Below, piece after piece: positions 48,566 to 58,904 of a stretch of 64,000 nt of DNA. A program made the translations under genes and the position numbers. Under the pieces are notes generated by a model. The model ran no database searches, had not been told where the DNA came from, and saw only the letters and a program-made list of their open reading frames with translations. How positions within the stretch are numbered: position 1 is the stretch's first letter; the number at the start of each line of letters is the position of its first letter. The stretch is from Bacteroidota bacterium (lineage in GTDB: Bacteria > Bacteroidota > Bacteroidia > Bacteroidales > JAAUTT01): NCBI GenBank assembly GCA_020048915.1, contig JAIFLU010000033.1:62001-126000 (forward strand), in the 5' to 3' direction.

Positions 48566-51500
48566 CTAAATGTTTTTTTCTTTCAGGTATTGCGTTGGGT
48601 ATTTCCCGAAATGATTGAAAAAACTGCGGGAGAAGTTGGATTGCTCTGAGAATCCTAGTTTAAAGCTTATTTCCGAAACGGTTAACTCTCCTGCCAGTAA
48701 CAACTCTTCGGCTTTATGCATGCGAACGGATTTGATAAGCTCGCTCACTGTTTGATGCGACAGGGCTTTCATTTTGCGGTAAAGCTGCATTTTGCTCAAC
48801 CCCAGCTTTTCGGCTACCCATTCGGGCGAAAGTGAAGCTTCTTCAAGGTTTTCTTCAATCAAAACTACCATCTTTTGGATAAATTCATTGTCCATCCTGT
48901 TTACGGCGGGTTTGATATCATTCTGTGCTTTTGCACCCGAAAAAAGGTCTTTCAGCTTAAACCTTGAATTGATGAGGTTGTGGACTCTTGCTTTCAGTAT
49001 CTCTGGATTAAAGGGCTTGGTAATATATTCGTCGGCCCCGAGGTCGTAGCTTTCAATTTTCTTTTCGTCGGCATGGAGCGCTGTGAGCAGGATGACAGGG
49101 ATATGGCTTGTGCGGTAATCGCTTTTAATCTTTTCGCATAGCTCTGTGCCGTTCATTTCGGGCATCATCACATCGCTGATAATAAGATCTGGTATGGTTT
49201 CAATGGCAATTTCGAATCCTTTGCTTCCATCCTCAGCCTCCAAAATCCTGAATGTATCTCCCAGCTCCAGTCGGAGAAACTGGCGTACATCGGCATTGTC
49301 TTCCACCACTAACACCAATGGGGCTGTTTCGGGCAGAACACCGAAAGTTCTCCCGGAATCCGGAAGCTCCGCATCCTCTCTTTCGGATAACTGTTTCGTC
49401 CGGGAATTTTCGTCCAGCACAGCTACCTCAAGCGACACTGTAAAAGTGGTTTCTTCACCTGCTGTGCTTTTTGCGGTTATCTGGCCACCGTGCAAGGTTA
49501 CCAGTTCTTTGGTAAGTGCCAAACCTATTCCGGTGCCTGTTTGCTGATTGTTTCCCACCCTGTAGAAGGGCGTGAAAAGTTTATCCAGGGCTTCTGCCGG
49601 AATCCCGACACCATTGTCGGTCACTTCTATTTCGACATAGTATTTATTTTCCCTGGGCTTAAGTGCCGATAGGGAGGCTGCTATTTTCCCGCCTTTGGGA
49701 GTGTATTTGAAGGCATTCGACAGGAGGTTGGAGAGTATTTTTTCAACCTTATCATGGTCGAAACCGGCAAGCATATACTCGTTTTCTGTTTGGAGGGTGA
49801 AACTGATTTGATTTTGCTCAGCTATCAGGTTGAAATTGTCGCAAACCGACCGGAAAAGGCCAATCATGTCGCTGAATGTCAGGTTTAATTCGGTTTTTCC
49901 GCTTTCAATTTTCCTGAATTCGAGGATCTGGTTGATGAGGGTGAGCAGCCGGTCGACATTGCGCTGCATGAGCTGCAAATAGGTTTTGTATTTTGGGTCG
50001 GACGGAGGATTGGCCAGCATTTTTTGCAACGGCCCCGAAATCAAGGTGAGCGGTGTCCGGAATTCGTGCGAAACCTGGGTGAAAAAGCCAACCTTGAGCT
50101 GGTGCGTTTCGTGTTCTTTTTCGCGCTGAAGCTTTTCGAAGTATAAATCGCTTTTGTATTTGAGCCTTATTTGCTGATAGCGGTAATACATCCAAAGCAA
50201 TCCCGAAAAAAATGCTCCGTATAGCAGATATGCCCACCAGGTTTTCCACCAGGGCGGCAAAATAATTATGTTTAGGCGGGCCGTTGGAGAGGAAGACGCA
50301 TATTTATCGCTCGTGGCATACACTTCGAAAGTATATGTGCCCGGATCGAGGTTGGTATAAGTAGCCATTCGCTCGCGTGCACCGGCTTTTCGCCAGTTTT
50401 TGTCGAAACCGGTCAAACGGTAATAATATTGAAGGCCGAAAGCATCCACGTAATCAAGGGCTGCAAACTTAATGGAATAGCTGTTTTCGTTATTTGACAA
50501 CCGAAGTTCCTCCAGGGTATTGATGGAGCCGGAATGCTTTTGCTTTTTTTCGAACTGTTCCAATGTCATGGACTGGTCGTTAACGCGTACATTGGTTATG
50601 TAAATGGGCGAAAGGAACCGGTCTTTTCTTATCCGGTCGGGATCGACAATTATAAAACCGTTGGTTCCGCCAAAGAAAATATCTCCGTTCCTGTCTTTCA
50701 TAATGGCTCCCCTGGTATAAATATTACCCTGGAGTTCGTCGTTAAAACTGAAATTTTCCACTTTGCCGGTTTTCTTGTCCAAGCGCGACAAGCCGGTAAA
50801 TGTTCCTAACCAGATGTTCTGGTTCCCGTCGTCAAGGATGCTGATAATGTTTTGATCTGAAAGACCATGGCTGCTGTTGAAGTTTTTAAATTTCCCTGTA
50901 TCGATATCGTAAACGGAAAGGCCATTATCGGTTCCGACAAGAAGTTTTTTGTCAGAGCTTAAAGCAAGGGAATTAATGACGGATCCGGCAATGGAATTGT
51001 CCCCGTTTCCCGCGAAAAAATGATCAATTTTCCCGGTGCTGGTGTTGTAACAATTTAGTCCGTGAAAAGTGCCGATCCACAAATTGTTTTTCAAATCCCT
51101 TACCAGCGATGTAGCTCCGTTGTTTGAAAGCGTGTTAGTACCAGGCCCTCTGGCTGTTATTCTTGTAAATTTCTGTGTTTTTTTGTAAAATATGCTGATA
51201 CCGCTGGAATGCGTAGCTGCAATTATATTCCTGTTATTGTCTTCGGTAATTGCCCAAATGTGATTGCCGCCAATGCTGGTGCTATCGTAAGGGTCTGCGG
51301 TAAAGCAGGTAAAAGTCTGAGTTTTTTCATTAAATCTGCATAAGCCGCCATCGAAAGTTCCTATCCATAGGATTTTTTCCGAATCAATGAATAAACTAAT
51401 AATAGAGTTTGAACTTATGGAACCTGGCTTTTTGTCGGCACGGAAATGCTTAAAAGAACCTGTTTGCCTGTCGAAACAGTCCAGGCCTCCGCCATCGGTG

Positions 51501-52618
51501 GCGATCCAGATGTTTCCCCGGGTGTCCTCTGCAAAAGCATTCACCACATTGTTCGAAAGGCTGTGGCTGTTCCCGGGGTAGTTCGAATAACGTTTCAGGG
51601 TATTGGTGTTGTGGAGGCTGGCAAAATTCAGGTTACCATTTTGTGTAATGGCCCACAACGTTTGTTGCTTATCTATAAAAACATTGATGGCTTTATCGCT
51701 GAGGATTGAAGTTGGGTTATTTTCTTTTTGTTTTAATTGCAGAACCTCACCGTTACGGTTGTTAAAACGGAAAACCCCTTCGCCATCTGTTGCTACCCAA
51801 ATGTTACCGGAGTTATCCTGTGCAATTTTCCAAATGTACGAACGGAGTAGCGTTTCAGTTTGGTAGCTCCCAGGTTTGTCGCCTTTTCGAAGGGTAACTA
51901 GGCCTTTGTCGGTGCCAATCCATATTTTACGCTCGTTATCTGTGAATAAGCAGGTTATTCTGTCCGAAATAAAACGAGATGCAGCGTTCAGGTGAACCAG
52001 TTTTTTGTGTTTTTTTCCAAAAATATATAGTCCATTGTTCGAGGTGCCGACAATCATCAAGTCGCCATAAAAAACAATTTGGCCGAGCTCAACATCCTGC
52101 GGCAATGCTGTAATAGGGTGAGGTAGCAGTATTTCTTCGGCGGGTAAAAGCTGGTAAGTATTAACAGAACTGTAAACAACAGGATTGCCGTTCGGATTTT
52201 CTGCAACGCCTATGATTCTTTCGTTCATTTCGGTGATTGATCCATCGGGCTTCCTCACTTTTATGTGGCGAAACGATTCGCTGGCCGGTAAAAAAAGTTC
52301 CAGTCCCTGGGAGCTGCCAATCCACAGCCGGTGATTAGGGCCTTCGTAAACAGAATAAACGCTTTTTCCACGGAGAGAGTTGGCTTCGGACAGGTTGTTC
52401 ACAAAGTTCCTGAATTCGTAACCATCGAACTTGTGCAGGCCGATGTCGGAGCCAAACCACATAAATCCATTACGATCCTGGTGAATAGAGTAGCAAGTCC
52501 TAAGAAATGGCAGTCCCTCGTTTTTGGTAATATGCCTGAATTGAATATCCTGCCCTGTAATCAAAATCGGGTGGGTTATCCAAACAAGTAATGCATAAAT
52601 TAAAGGTTTGCCCAACAT
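48566..52618 (-). CDS. Hybrid two-component system (HTCS) regulator
   Basis: 1350 aa; Reg_prop repeats, Y_Y_Y domain, SHEFRTPLTLISGPLQ (HisKA), NAFKYTPKGG/GTGIGLALTKELV (HATPase), LVVEDNADVRQFL...DLIISDVMMPEMNG (receiver), C-terminal AraC HTH. Confidence 0.96.
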   Translation of the reverse strand: MLGKPLIYALLVWITHPILITGQDIQFRHITKNEGLPFLRTCYSIHQDRNGFMWFGSDIGLHKFDGYEFRNFVNNLSEANSLRGKSVYSVYEGPNHRLWIGSSQGLELFLPASESFRHIKVRKPDGSITEMNERIIGVAENPNGNPVVYSSVNTYQLLPAEEILLPHPITALPQDVELGQIVFYGDLMIVGTSNNGLYIFGKKHKKLVHLNAASRFISDRITCLFTDNERKIWIGTDKGLVTLRKGDKPGSYQTETLLRSYIWKIAQDNSGNIWVATDGEGVFRFNNRNGEVLQLKQKENNPTSILSDKAINVFIDKQQTLWAITQNGNLNFASLHNTNTLKRYSNYPGNSHSLSNNVVNAFAEDTRGNIWIATDGGGLDCFDRQTGSFKHFRADKKPGSISSNSIISLFIDSEKILWIGTFDGGLCRFNEKTQTFTCFTADPYDSTSIGGNHIWAITEDNNRNIIAATHSSGISIFYKKTQKFTRITARGPGTNTLSNNGATSLVRDLKNNLWIGTFHGLNCYNTSTGKIDHFFAGNGDNSIAGSVINSLALSSDKKLLVGTDNGLSVYDIDTGKFKNFNSSHGLSDQNIISILDDGNQNIWLGTFTGLSRLDKKTGKVENFSFNDELQGNIYTRGAIMKDRNGDIFFGGTNGFIIVDPDRIRKDRFLSPIYITNVRVNDQSMTLEQFEKKQKHSGSINTLEELRLSNNENSYSIKFAALDYVDAFGLQYYYRLTGFDKNWRKAGARERMATYTNLDPGTYTFEVYATSDKYASSSPTARLNIIILPPWWKTWWAYLLYGAFFSGLLWMYYRYQQIRLKYKSDLYFEKLQREKEHETHQLKVGFFTQVSHEFRTPLTLISGPLQKMLANPPSDPKYKTYLQLMQRNVDRLLTLINQILEFRKIESGKTELNLTFSDMIGLFRSVCDNFNLIAEQNQISFTLQTENEYMLAGFDHDKVEKILSNLLSNAFKYTPKGGKIAASLSALKPRENKYYVEIEVTDNGVGIPAEALDKLFTPFYRVGNNQQTGTGIGLALTKELVTLHGGQITAKSTAGEETTFTVSLEVAVLDENSRTKQLSEREDAELPDSGRTFGVLPETAPLVLVVEDNADVRQFLRLELGDTFRILEAEDGSKGFEIAIETIPDLIISDVMMPEMNGTELCEKIKSDYRTSHIPVILLTALHADEKKIESYDLGADEYITKPFNPEILKARVHNLINSRFKLKDLFSGAKAQNDIKPAVNRMDNEFIQKMVVLIEENLEEASLSPEWVAEKLGLSKMQLYRKMKALSHQTVSELIKSVRMHKAEELLLAGELTVSEISFKLGFSEQSNFSRSFFNHFGKYPTQYLKEKNI

Positions 52619-52716
52619 ATCCTAAGGCCCTATAATGGTAAATTGCAGCCAATATAGGAAATTATTGGAGGAGGATCAAAACTGCCCATATATTTAAGTT
52701 GGTTTCGCGGGTAATT

Positions 52717-55700
52717 TTATATTTTGCTCAACGGCAATGTAAAATAGAATGTGCTGCCAACTTCCAATTGGCTTTCAACCCAAATTTTCCCCTGATGGTA
52801 TTCTACAAACTCCTTGCACAGCAGCAGTCCCAGTCCCGTTCCCTGCTCTTTGGCAGTACCTTGGGTTTTTATACTTTCGCCCACCATAAAAAGTCTGGAC
52901 ATAACTTCCTGTTCCATACCAACTCCGGTATCGGCAACCAAAATTGTAACCCAGTCATCTTTGGGTTGTGCATCTACTGTGATAAGGTCTCCTTTTCTTG
53001 AGAATTTAATAGCATTGGTAATCAAATTTCTCAGAATGGTGAGTGCCATGTCTTCGTCGGCATTCACCCAGGTATTGACCGGAACGTTCGATTTCAAGGT
53101 TATACCTTTGCTGTTAGCCGGATTAGTAAGGAGTTTAATGCAATTTTCGACCAGCAGCGACAAGTCTGATTTCTGTGGGTTGAAAGTGATATTTTTGCTT
53201 TGTGACCTGCTCCAGGTCAACAAGTTTTCAAGCAGGTTAAAAACATCGTTAACCGACTGCCTGATGATGCCGGCATATTTGCTGTATTTTTCCTGGTTGC
53301 CTTTTTGGATTTCCATCACGAGCAATTCGGAGAACCCAAGGAGCGAGTTAAAAGGGCCACGAAGGTCGTGAGCCAGGATACTGAAGAACTTATCTTTGGT
53401 GGCATTGGCAACTTCGAGCTGATTTTTCTGATCCAGGATTTCTTCTTTTTGGTTTTGAATTTCGAAGGTGCGCTGCTCGATAATTTTTTCGAGTTTTAGT
53501 TTATCCCTTTTTAAACGGGTCGAATTGTATTCAACAATGAGAAAAATAAATGCTATGGCAAGCACTCCATATATTAAAAAAGCCCACCAGGTTCGGTATA
53601 TGGGAGGCAGAATATGGAACGAGTACATGGCAGTTTTGCCTACAACTTTATATTGATTTTTTGCTTTTACCTCAAAGGTATATCTGCCTTCCGGTAAATT
53701 GGTATATTCTTTTTTAACATCGCTCACCCAGGCAGACCAGGCAGTATCGGAGCCAAGAAGCCGATAGCTGTAAAGGTTTTTTTCCACGTCTTCGTAAAAA
53801 GCAGCGGCATAGTGAAACACCAGATTGTTTTGGCGATATGGCAAATCGCACCCCTTTATATGTTCAAAATCATTGGCTTCGGCGGTAGCTCCCCCAAACA
53901 CCAGGCTATCCTTGGCAATAACTTTACGGATAAGGGTATGAAACGGGATGTTATAATTTACTTTCTGCAACGGGTTGTATTGCAACAACCCTTTGACTGT
54001 GCCAATAAACATAACACTATCAGATGCGCTATAAAAATTATGATCGTGGCTATTTAAATATTCATTAAACTTATAAAAAGCTTGTTTATAAAGTTGATAC
54101 TTGCCATTGTTATATTTTAATACTCCTTTTTCGTAGATACCGTTTCCCATAACTTCCTGGAACCAGATATCGCCGTTTTTTTGCTGCTGAAAGGGGTATA
54201 TTGTACCCGCGAGCATGTTGAATGCCGGATGTTTTATAAAATTACCGGAAGTGGAATTGTATCGATAAATCCCTTTAGTGGTGACAAATACCAATTCGCC
54301 CGAATTGAGCAGACAAGGCACAGCATAATCAGGAGGCAATCCATGTTCGGTGGTGTATTGCATTACAGAAATAGCGCTATCCATGTTTTCGTTCAATTTC
54401 AACCTAAACAGCCCTGGATTTGTATGCACCCAAACATCTCCATCTTTGTCCTGAACTACTGTGTACGCAAACTTAGCAAACCCTTTTATCACATTTTTTA
54501 GTTTCCATGTTTTTTGGTGATATTCCAATAAGCACAGGCCTTTTGCCGCCTCTATACCCGACAGTAAAAATCCGGGCTTATTGTTTAACGGACAAAAATT
54601 GATAAAACCATAATCGTTAGCCAGGGGGATAGCCTTTTTTTCTTTTATTTCAAACAAACCTTTCAGGGCTGCCAGCAACAAAGTACCATTTGCATTATAT
54701 AATTGCCAGTTTTGGCCTTCGGTGCCTGGTATGGTTTCGAAGGTGCCATCGGGGTTTTGGACACACAAGTACTCCGAAGTGCCTACATACAAACGATTTT
54801 TGAAATAGTAAATACACATCGGGAACCCTTTTAACCCGTTCTTTTCATTAAAAAACTGAAATGGCAGGTTGTTTTGAACCAAACTAATCCCGTTGTTCAA
54901 AGCAGCCCACAATTGCCGGTTGTTATCCTGATAAAGTTTACGGATGGAATTATCCTGTAACCCTGAACCGGTATTATAAATGGTCTGAATTTTCCCGGCG
55001 CTGTTAAATACAATTATACCTCCGGCAAGCGTACCTATGGCATAGCACCCGTTTTCCAATTCATGTCCGCAATACGACATATTTTGGATCAAAAAATTAT
55101 CCACAGCCTCAAAACCGACAGGTTTATAAATTTGGCTATGAATTGGCGAATAAACCAATATCCCTTGAGTTCGCGTTGCAATAAGGATTTCGCTTTGACC
55201 GTAAGGGAGCATTGCGTATATTTTTTCGTCGGCAAAACGTTCACCTCCTTCCAATAATTGCAAGCTATCGTTTTTGTAAATCATCAATCCTTTCCCTGCT
55301 TCGCGCACATAAAAAGAGTGGTTGACCATAAAGGAGAGGTGAAAACTGTTTTCGGGGCTTAATACCTTGATTTTCTTGTTTTCATATATAAATATTTTCT
55401 CAAAAGTTTGAAAGAAAACCTGTTTGCCCAAAACGAAAATATTCCACACGTCATTAAAATCGTGGTGCTTAACAGGTATTTTTTCTTTCAGCGACCTGTA
55501 TTGATAGGTGCCCAGGCTATCGGGATGTAAATACCCAAAGTCGCCGTTACCACCCACGAATATAGAACCAGAGTCGTCGATGGCAAGAGAACGGACAGTA
55601 TTTTGCATGGGTATGTAACGCCATGTAACGCCATCGTATTCCAACACTGCGTTACTGTTGCCAAAGAACATCACACCGCGCTTGTCCTGCGCTATGGCCC

Positions 55701-55827
55701 AGTTTTGTGAACTTGATTTATATGCATCTGGTGGGTAATTGGTAATAAAGGGCGTGCCGGTTTGCTGTGCAAAAACCGGTATTTGCAAGCAAAACAGGAA
55801 TAAAATTATGCGTAGTTTGTTAATCAT
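52717..55827 (-). CDS. Reg_prop-like / Y_Y_Y periplasmic sensor histidine kinase lacking receiver and HTH
   Basis: 1036 aa; beta-propeller-like N-terminus; AHDLRGPFNSLLGFSELL, NLITNAIKFSRKG, GTGLGLLLCKEF; ends FYFTLPLSKI. Confidence 0.92.
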   Translation of the reverse strand: MINKLRIILFLFCLQIPVFAQQTGTPFITNYPPDAYKSSSQNWAIAQDKRGVMFFGNSNAVLEYDGVTWRYIPMQNTVRSLAIDDSGSIFVGGNGDFGYLHPDSLGTYQYRSLKEKIPVKHHDFNDVWNIFVLGKQVFFQTFEKIFIYENKKIKVLSPENSFHLSFMVNHSFYVREAGKGLMIYKNDSLQLLEGGERFADEKIYAMLPYGQSEILIATRTQGILVYSPIHSQIYKPVGFEAVDNFLIQNMSYCGHELENGCYAIGTLAGGIIVFNSAGKIQTIYNTGSGLQDNSIRKLYQDNNRQLWAALNNGISLVQNNLPFQFFNEKNGLKGFPMCIYYFKNRLYVGTSEYLCVQNPDGTFETIPGTEGQNWQLYNANGTLLLAALKGLFEIKEKKAIPLANDYGFINFCPLNNKPGFLLSGIEAAKGLCLLEYHQKTWKLKNVIKGFAKFAYTVVQDKDGDVWVHTNPGLFRLKLNENMDSAISVMQYTTEHGLPPDYAVPCLLNSGELVFVTTKGIYRYNSTSGNFIKHPAFNMLAGTIYPFQQQKNGDIWFQEVMGNGIYEKGVLKYNNGKYQLYKQAFYKFNEYLNSHDHNFYSASDSVMFIGTVKGLLQYNPLQKVNYNIPFHTLIRKVIAKDSLVFGGATAEANDFEHIKGCDLPYRQNNLVFHYAAAFYEDVEKNLYSYRLLGSDTAWSAWVSDVKKEYTNLPEGRYTFEVKAKNQYKVVGKTAMYSFHILPPIYRTWWAFLIYGVLAIAFIFLIVEYNSTRLKRDKLKLEKIIEQRTFEIQNQKEEILDQKNQLEVANATKDKFFSILAHDLRGPFNSLLGFSELLVMEIQKGNQEKYSKYAGIIRQSVNDVFNLLENLLTWSRSQSKNITFNPQKSDLSLLVENCIKLLTNPANSKGITLKSNVPVNTWVNADEDMALTILRNLITNAIKFSRKGDLITVDAQPKDDWVTILVADTGVGMEQEVMSRLFMVGESIKTQGTAKEQGTGLGLLLCKEFVEYHQGKIWVESQLEVGSTFYFTLPLSKI

Positions 55828-55861
55828 TTTATGTAGTTGTTTTGTCTTTTAATTGTTTATT

Positions 55862-56520
55862 TTATATTGAGTCGTTGTATGGTAGTGCACTGCTGAAGAA
55901 TTTGTGGACGAAAAAAACAGATTGTCCTATAGATTTTAATTGATTGCTTTCAATCTTCCTGATTCCACTTATTTTGATACTACGAAACATATGTCCTTAT
56001 ATTCAAAACAACCGTTAAAGGTCTCACTATTTTCTACCGGGAATGCAATTATTTTCTCATTTGTTCGAGAATATTGCAGAGTATATTCGAGTGACTGAAA
56101 ATAGAAATAACTGGTTGTCATGGCAATCGACCGTAAAATCCCCAACTTGATTTTTGAATCAGGAAGCAAATGTTTAATGTTAACATAGTTGGTATTCCCT
56201 ATTTTATCAAGAGACAGAAATCCGAATTCGTCAACAGCGGAAGCATAGATATTTCCGTTTCTGTCTTTTCTAAAATCATAGGGACGAACAAAATTATCTG
56301 AGTAAACATCGCGCCAAATAACTCCATCATACTCAATTAATTTATCTGATCCAAAACACATCACTCCCCGGTCGTCCTGAACAGAACAAGTTATTTGGGG
56401 ATTGCTTTTATATTCTTTAGGAGAATAGTTTCTTAAAATCGGATACCCAACTTCTAGTGAAAGAATTTGTGAAACATTATTCAGGATGAGTAAAATAAAA
56501 GTAAAGCATACTACTTTCAT
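55862..56520 (-). pseudogene. Frameshifted, truncated paralog of the sensor kinase N-terminus
   Basis: ORF 55969..56520 aligns with the N-terminus of 52717..55827. After its stop, a one-base shift restores homology (ISGIRKIESNQLKSIGQ...SSALPYN vs GLMIYKNDSLQLLEGG...YAMLPYG) until 55862. Confidence 0.8.
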
Positions 56521-57087
56521 TAATCTTCCAGTTAATTATATTATTCATTATAAATTTAAAATATAAAATTGAAATAGCTAGAATTAGCTAGAAAAAAATA
56601 TAAGTTAAAATACTTGATTTCATCAATTATCCTCTTTCACACTAAGAAACTGGTAATTTCAACTCAGATAATTAATTATGAATACTAATTGATAGTAAAG
56701 AAGTTATATAGTAAAGGATACCTAATCCTTTGATGCTTTTTTGAAAAGCTTGAGGCTGTGAAAAAGTGGAATAAGTCTTCTACTCTAAATCATACCGTTG
56801 TATATCAGTTATTTGCCACATTAGGCGGAGTCGAAATATGATAATTAACTGACTATTTACATCGCTTCTGTTAAAAAAATGGTTAAATCTTTAAACAATA
56901 TCTAACCAAATCTTTTCATATTAATACTTAATTGGGAATAGCGTAAATCAGCTAGTCAAAATTTTAGATTGATGTGGTTGAGTTGGTAATACCTTAAAAA
57001 CATAGTTGATAACCGTCCAACCCAATAATTTATTGTAAATTGCATGCTTGTTTAGATTTTAAAATTTGTTTTATCAATTTAATAGTG

Positions 57088-57687
57088 ATGCTGGTTGAAA
57101 TCTCTCAGGACTTATTAACAGAGCTAAAATCGGGAAACGAGAAAGCATTTACTATTTTATTTAACGGTTATTTTCAAAGGCTATGCCGGTTTGCGACAGG
57201 TTATGTCATCGATGGATCGGTGGCAAAAAACATTGTTCAGGATGTATTTCTTAAGCTTTGGGAAACAAGAAAAAATATTAGCGAAGGCAGCTCTATTGGG
57301 GGGTTGTTGTTGACAATGACAAAAAATAGTTGTCTTGATTATCTAAGACACAAACACATAGAAAGTAAATACCAGCAACAAATTCAGGACAACCAAAAAG
57401 AAATTGAGCTCAACTATTTTGCGTTAAAAAATTTGGAAATAGACCTGTTGAACCTCTCTGAAATTTCTGATATAATAGAACATACTATTAATTTATTGCC
57501 TCCGCAATGCCAACATGTCTTTAGGATGAGTCGGTTTCAGGATCTTTCAAATGCCGAAATCGCACAACAGCTCGACATCAGCGTAAAAGCTGTTGAAGCA
57601 AATATTACCCGAGCATTGAAAATTTTTCGTACCGAATTGAAAGACTATATCACCATCCTTTTTATTTTAAACATTCCTTTGATATAA
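57088..57687 (+). CDS. ECF-type RNA polymerase sigma-70 factor
   Basis: NIVQDVFLKLWETRKN, LLTMTKNSCLDYLRHKH, LPPQCQHVFRMSRFQDLSNAEIAQQLDISVKAVEANITRAL; track ORF starts at 57040, MLVEISQ (57088) is a likelier start. Confidence 0.93.
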   Translation: MLVEISQDLLTELKSGNEKAFTILFNGYFQRLCRFATGYVIDGSVAKNIVQDVFLKLWETRKNISEGSSIGGLLLTMTKNSCLDYLRHKHIESKYQQQIQDNQKEIELNYFALKNLEIDLLNLSEISDIIEHTINLLPPQCQHVFRMSRFQDLSNAEIAQQLDISVKAVEANITRALKIFRTELKDYITILFILNIPLI

Positions 57688-57761
57688 TTTTCAATGCATA
57701 ATAATTTGTAAAAAAATACTTTTTCCAATATAGGGTTAGGGGAAAGTTAATCGTATTTATT

Positions 57762-58760
57762 ATGAAAGGGAGAATTATGGAAGAAGAAAAAATACTTCAG
57801 TTTATAAATAAAAAGGTGTCACCTGAGGAGCGTAAGGTAGTGCTGGAATGGATTTCAGCCGATTCTAATAACCGGGTAGAATATTACAGGATAAAAAATC
57901 TTTTATCTCTTATCGATTTTAATTCGGATGCACAAGCCAGCAAAGAAGAACTGGAAATCTTTAAAGAAGATATCAAGCGCAAAAAACTCAAAGTTTTAAG
58001 AAACAGGTTTTTATATATTGCAAAATATGCAGCGATTATCCTAATTGCAGTTTTGACCGGGCGCTTTTTAATAAATCCTTCTGTCCAAAGTCCAAACGAT
58101 AAATTGGTTTATAACGAAATTACCGTTCCTCCAGGTCAGTTTGCCCATGTAACATTATCTGACGGATCGGGCGTTTATATCAATGCTTGTTCAAAACTGA
58201 AGTATCCTGCTAAATTTGGCAATGACAATCGCAGGGTAATATTATCAGGGGAGGCTTATTTTACTGTGACTAAAGGTAAGAACCCATTTTTGGTGGAAGC
58301 TGGAAACAGGACTATAAAGGTATTAGGTACAAAATTTAATGTTCTGGCTTACCCAAACGACGATTCCTTTCAAACAACTCTGGAAGAAGGAAAAGTTACT
58401 TTATTTGACTCTAAAGGTGAAAGCTTGTATGAACTTAAACCCGGAGAGCAATACAATCTTCACACAAAAACGGGTAAGCAAGAGGTAAGAACTGTTAATA
58501 CCATAATCTACGATTCATGGAAAGACGGACTTTTTATTTTTGATCATGAAACGTTGAAAGGTTTGGCAAAACGTCTGGAGAGAGTATTTGCAGTGAGGAT
58601 AATTATTGAAAATGAGAAAATTAGTAATTACAGGTTTTCCGGCACAATTTCGCGAAATGTCCCATTTGAACAGGTACTAAAAATCATTCAGATTTCATCA
58701 CCAATTAAATATAAACTTAAAGAGCAAAACGGGACAATAATAGAAGCAAAACTATACTAA
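57762..58760 (+). CDS. FecR-family anti-sigma factor
   Basis: 332 aa; PPGQFAHVTLSDGSGVYINACSKLKYP, GEAYFTVTKGKNPFLVEAGNRTIKVLGTKFNVLAYP. Confidence 0.93.
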   Translation: MKGRIMEEEKILQFINKKVSPEERKVVLEWISADSNNRVEYYRIKNLLSLIDFNSDAQASKEELEIFKEDIKRKKLKVLRNRFLYIAKYAAIILIAVLTGRFLINPSVQSPNDKLVYNEITVPPGQFAHVTLSDGSGVYINACSKLKYPAKFGNDNRRVILSGEAYFTVTKGKNPFLVEAGNRTIKVLGTKFNVLAYPNDDSFQTTLEEGKVTLFDSKGESLYELKPGEQYNLHTKTGKQEVRTVNTIIYDSWKDGLFIFDHETLKGLAKRLERVFAVRIIIENEKISNYRFSGTISRNVPFEQVLKIIQISSPIKYKLKEQNGTIIEAKLY

Positions 58761-58788
58761 AGAAGAAAGGAGGTCATACTTTATTAAT

Positions 58789-58891
58789 AAAAAAATAAGG
58801 CAACAAAATTTGCGGTTTTGCTGCCTTACATAACATTAACTCTAATCCATAGCATCACTAGCTTAAAGGACTATGGACGAAGTCAAACTTT
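58789..58891 (-). ncRNA. Candidate antisense sRNA opposite the 5' leader of susC (DonS-like), ending in an intrinsic terminator
   Basis: Minus strand: TAGATTTG (58905-58898), a full match to the Bacteroidetes TAnnTTTG -7 motif, then TAAGGCAGCAAAA-loop-TTTTGTTGCCTTA (one mismatch) followed by seven T's; lies between fecR and susC. Confidence 0.5.
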
Positions 58892-58904
58892 AAAACTCAA
58901 ATCT

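Noticed and set aside
56740-56870. Possible IS-like or repeat sequence in the divergent intergenic region (ttgaggctgtgaaaaagtgg...)
   Set aside because: No paired inverted end, transposase fragment or second copy found in the window.
58764-58773. Strong Shine-Dalgarno-like AAGAAAGGAGGT after fecR
   Set aside because: No start codon at suitable spacing, and SD motifs are generally weakly used in Bacteroidota; likely chance.
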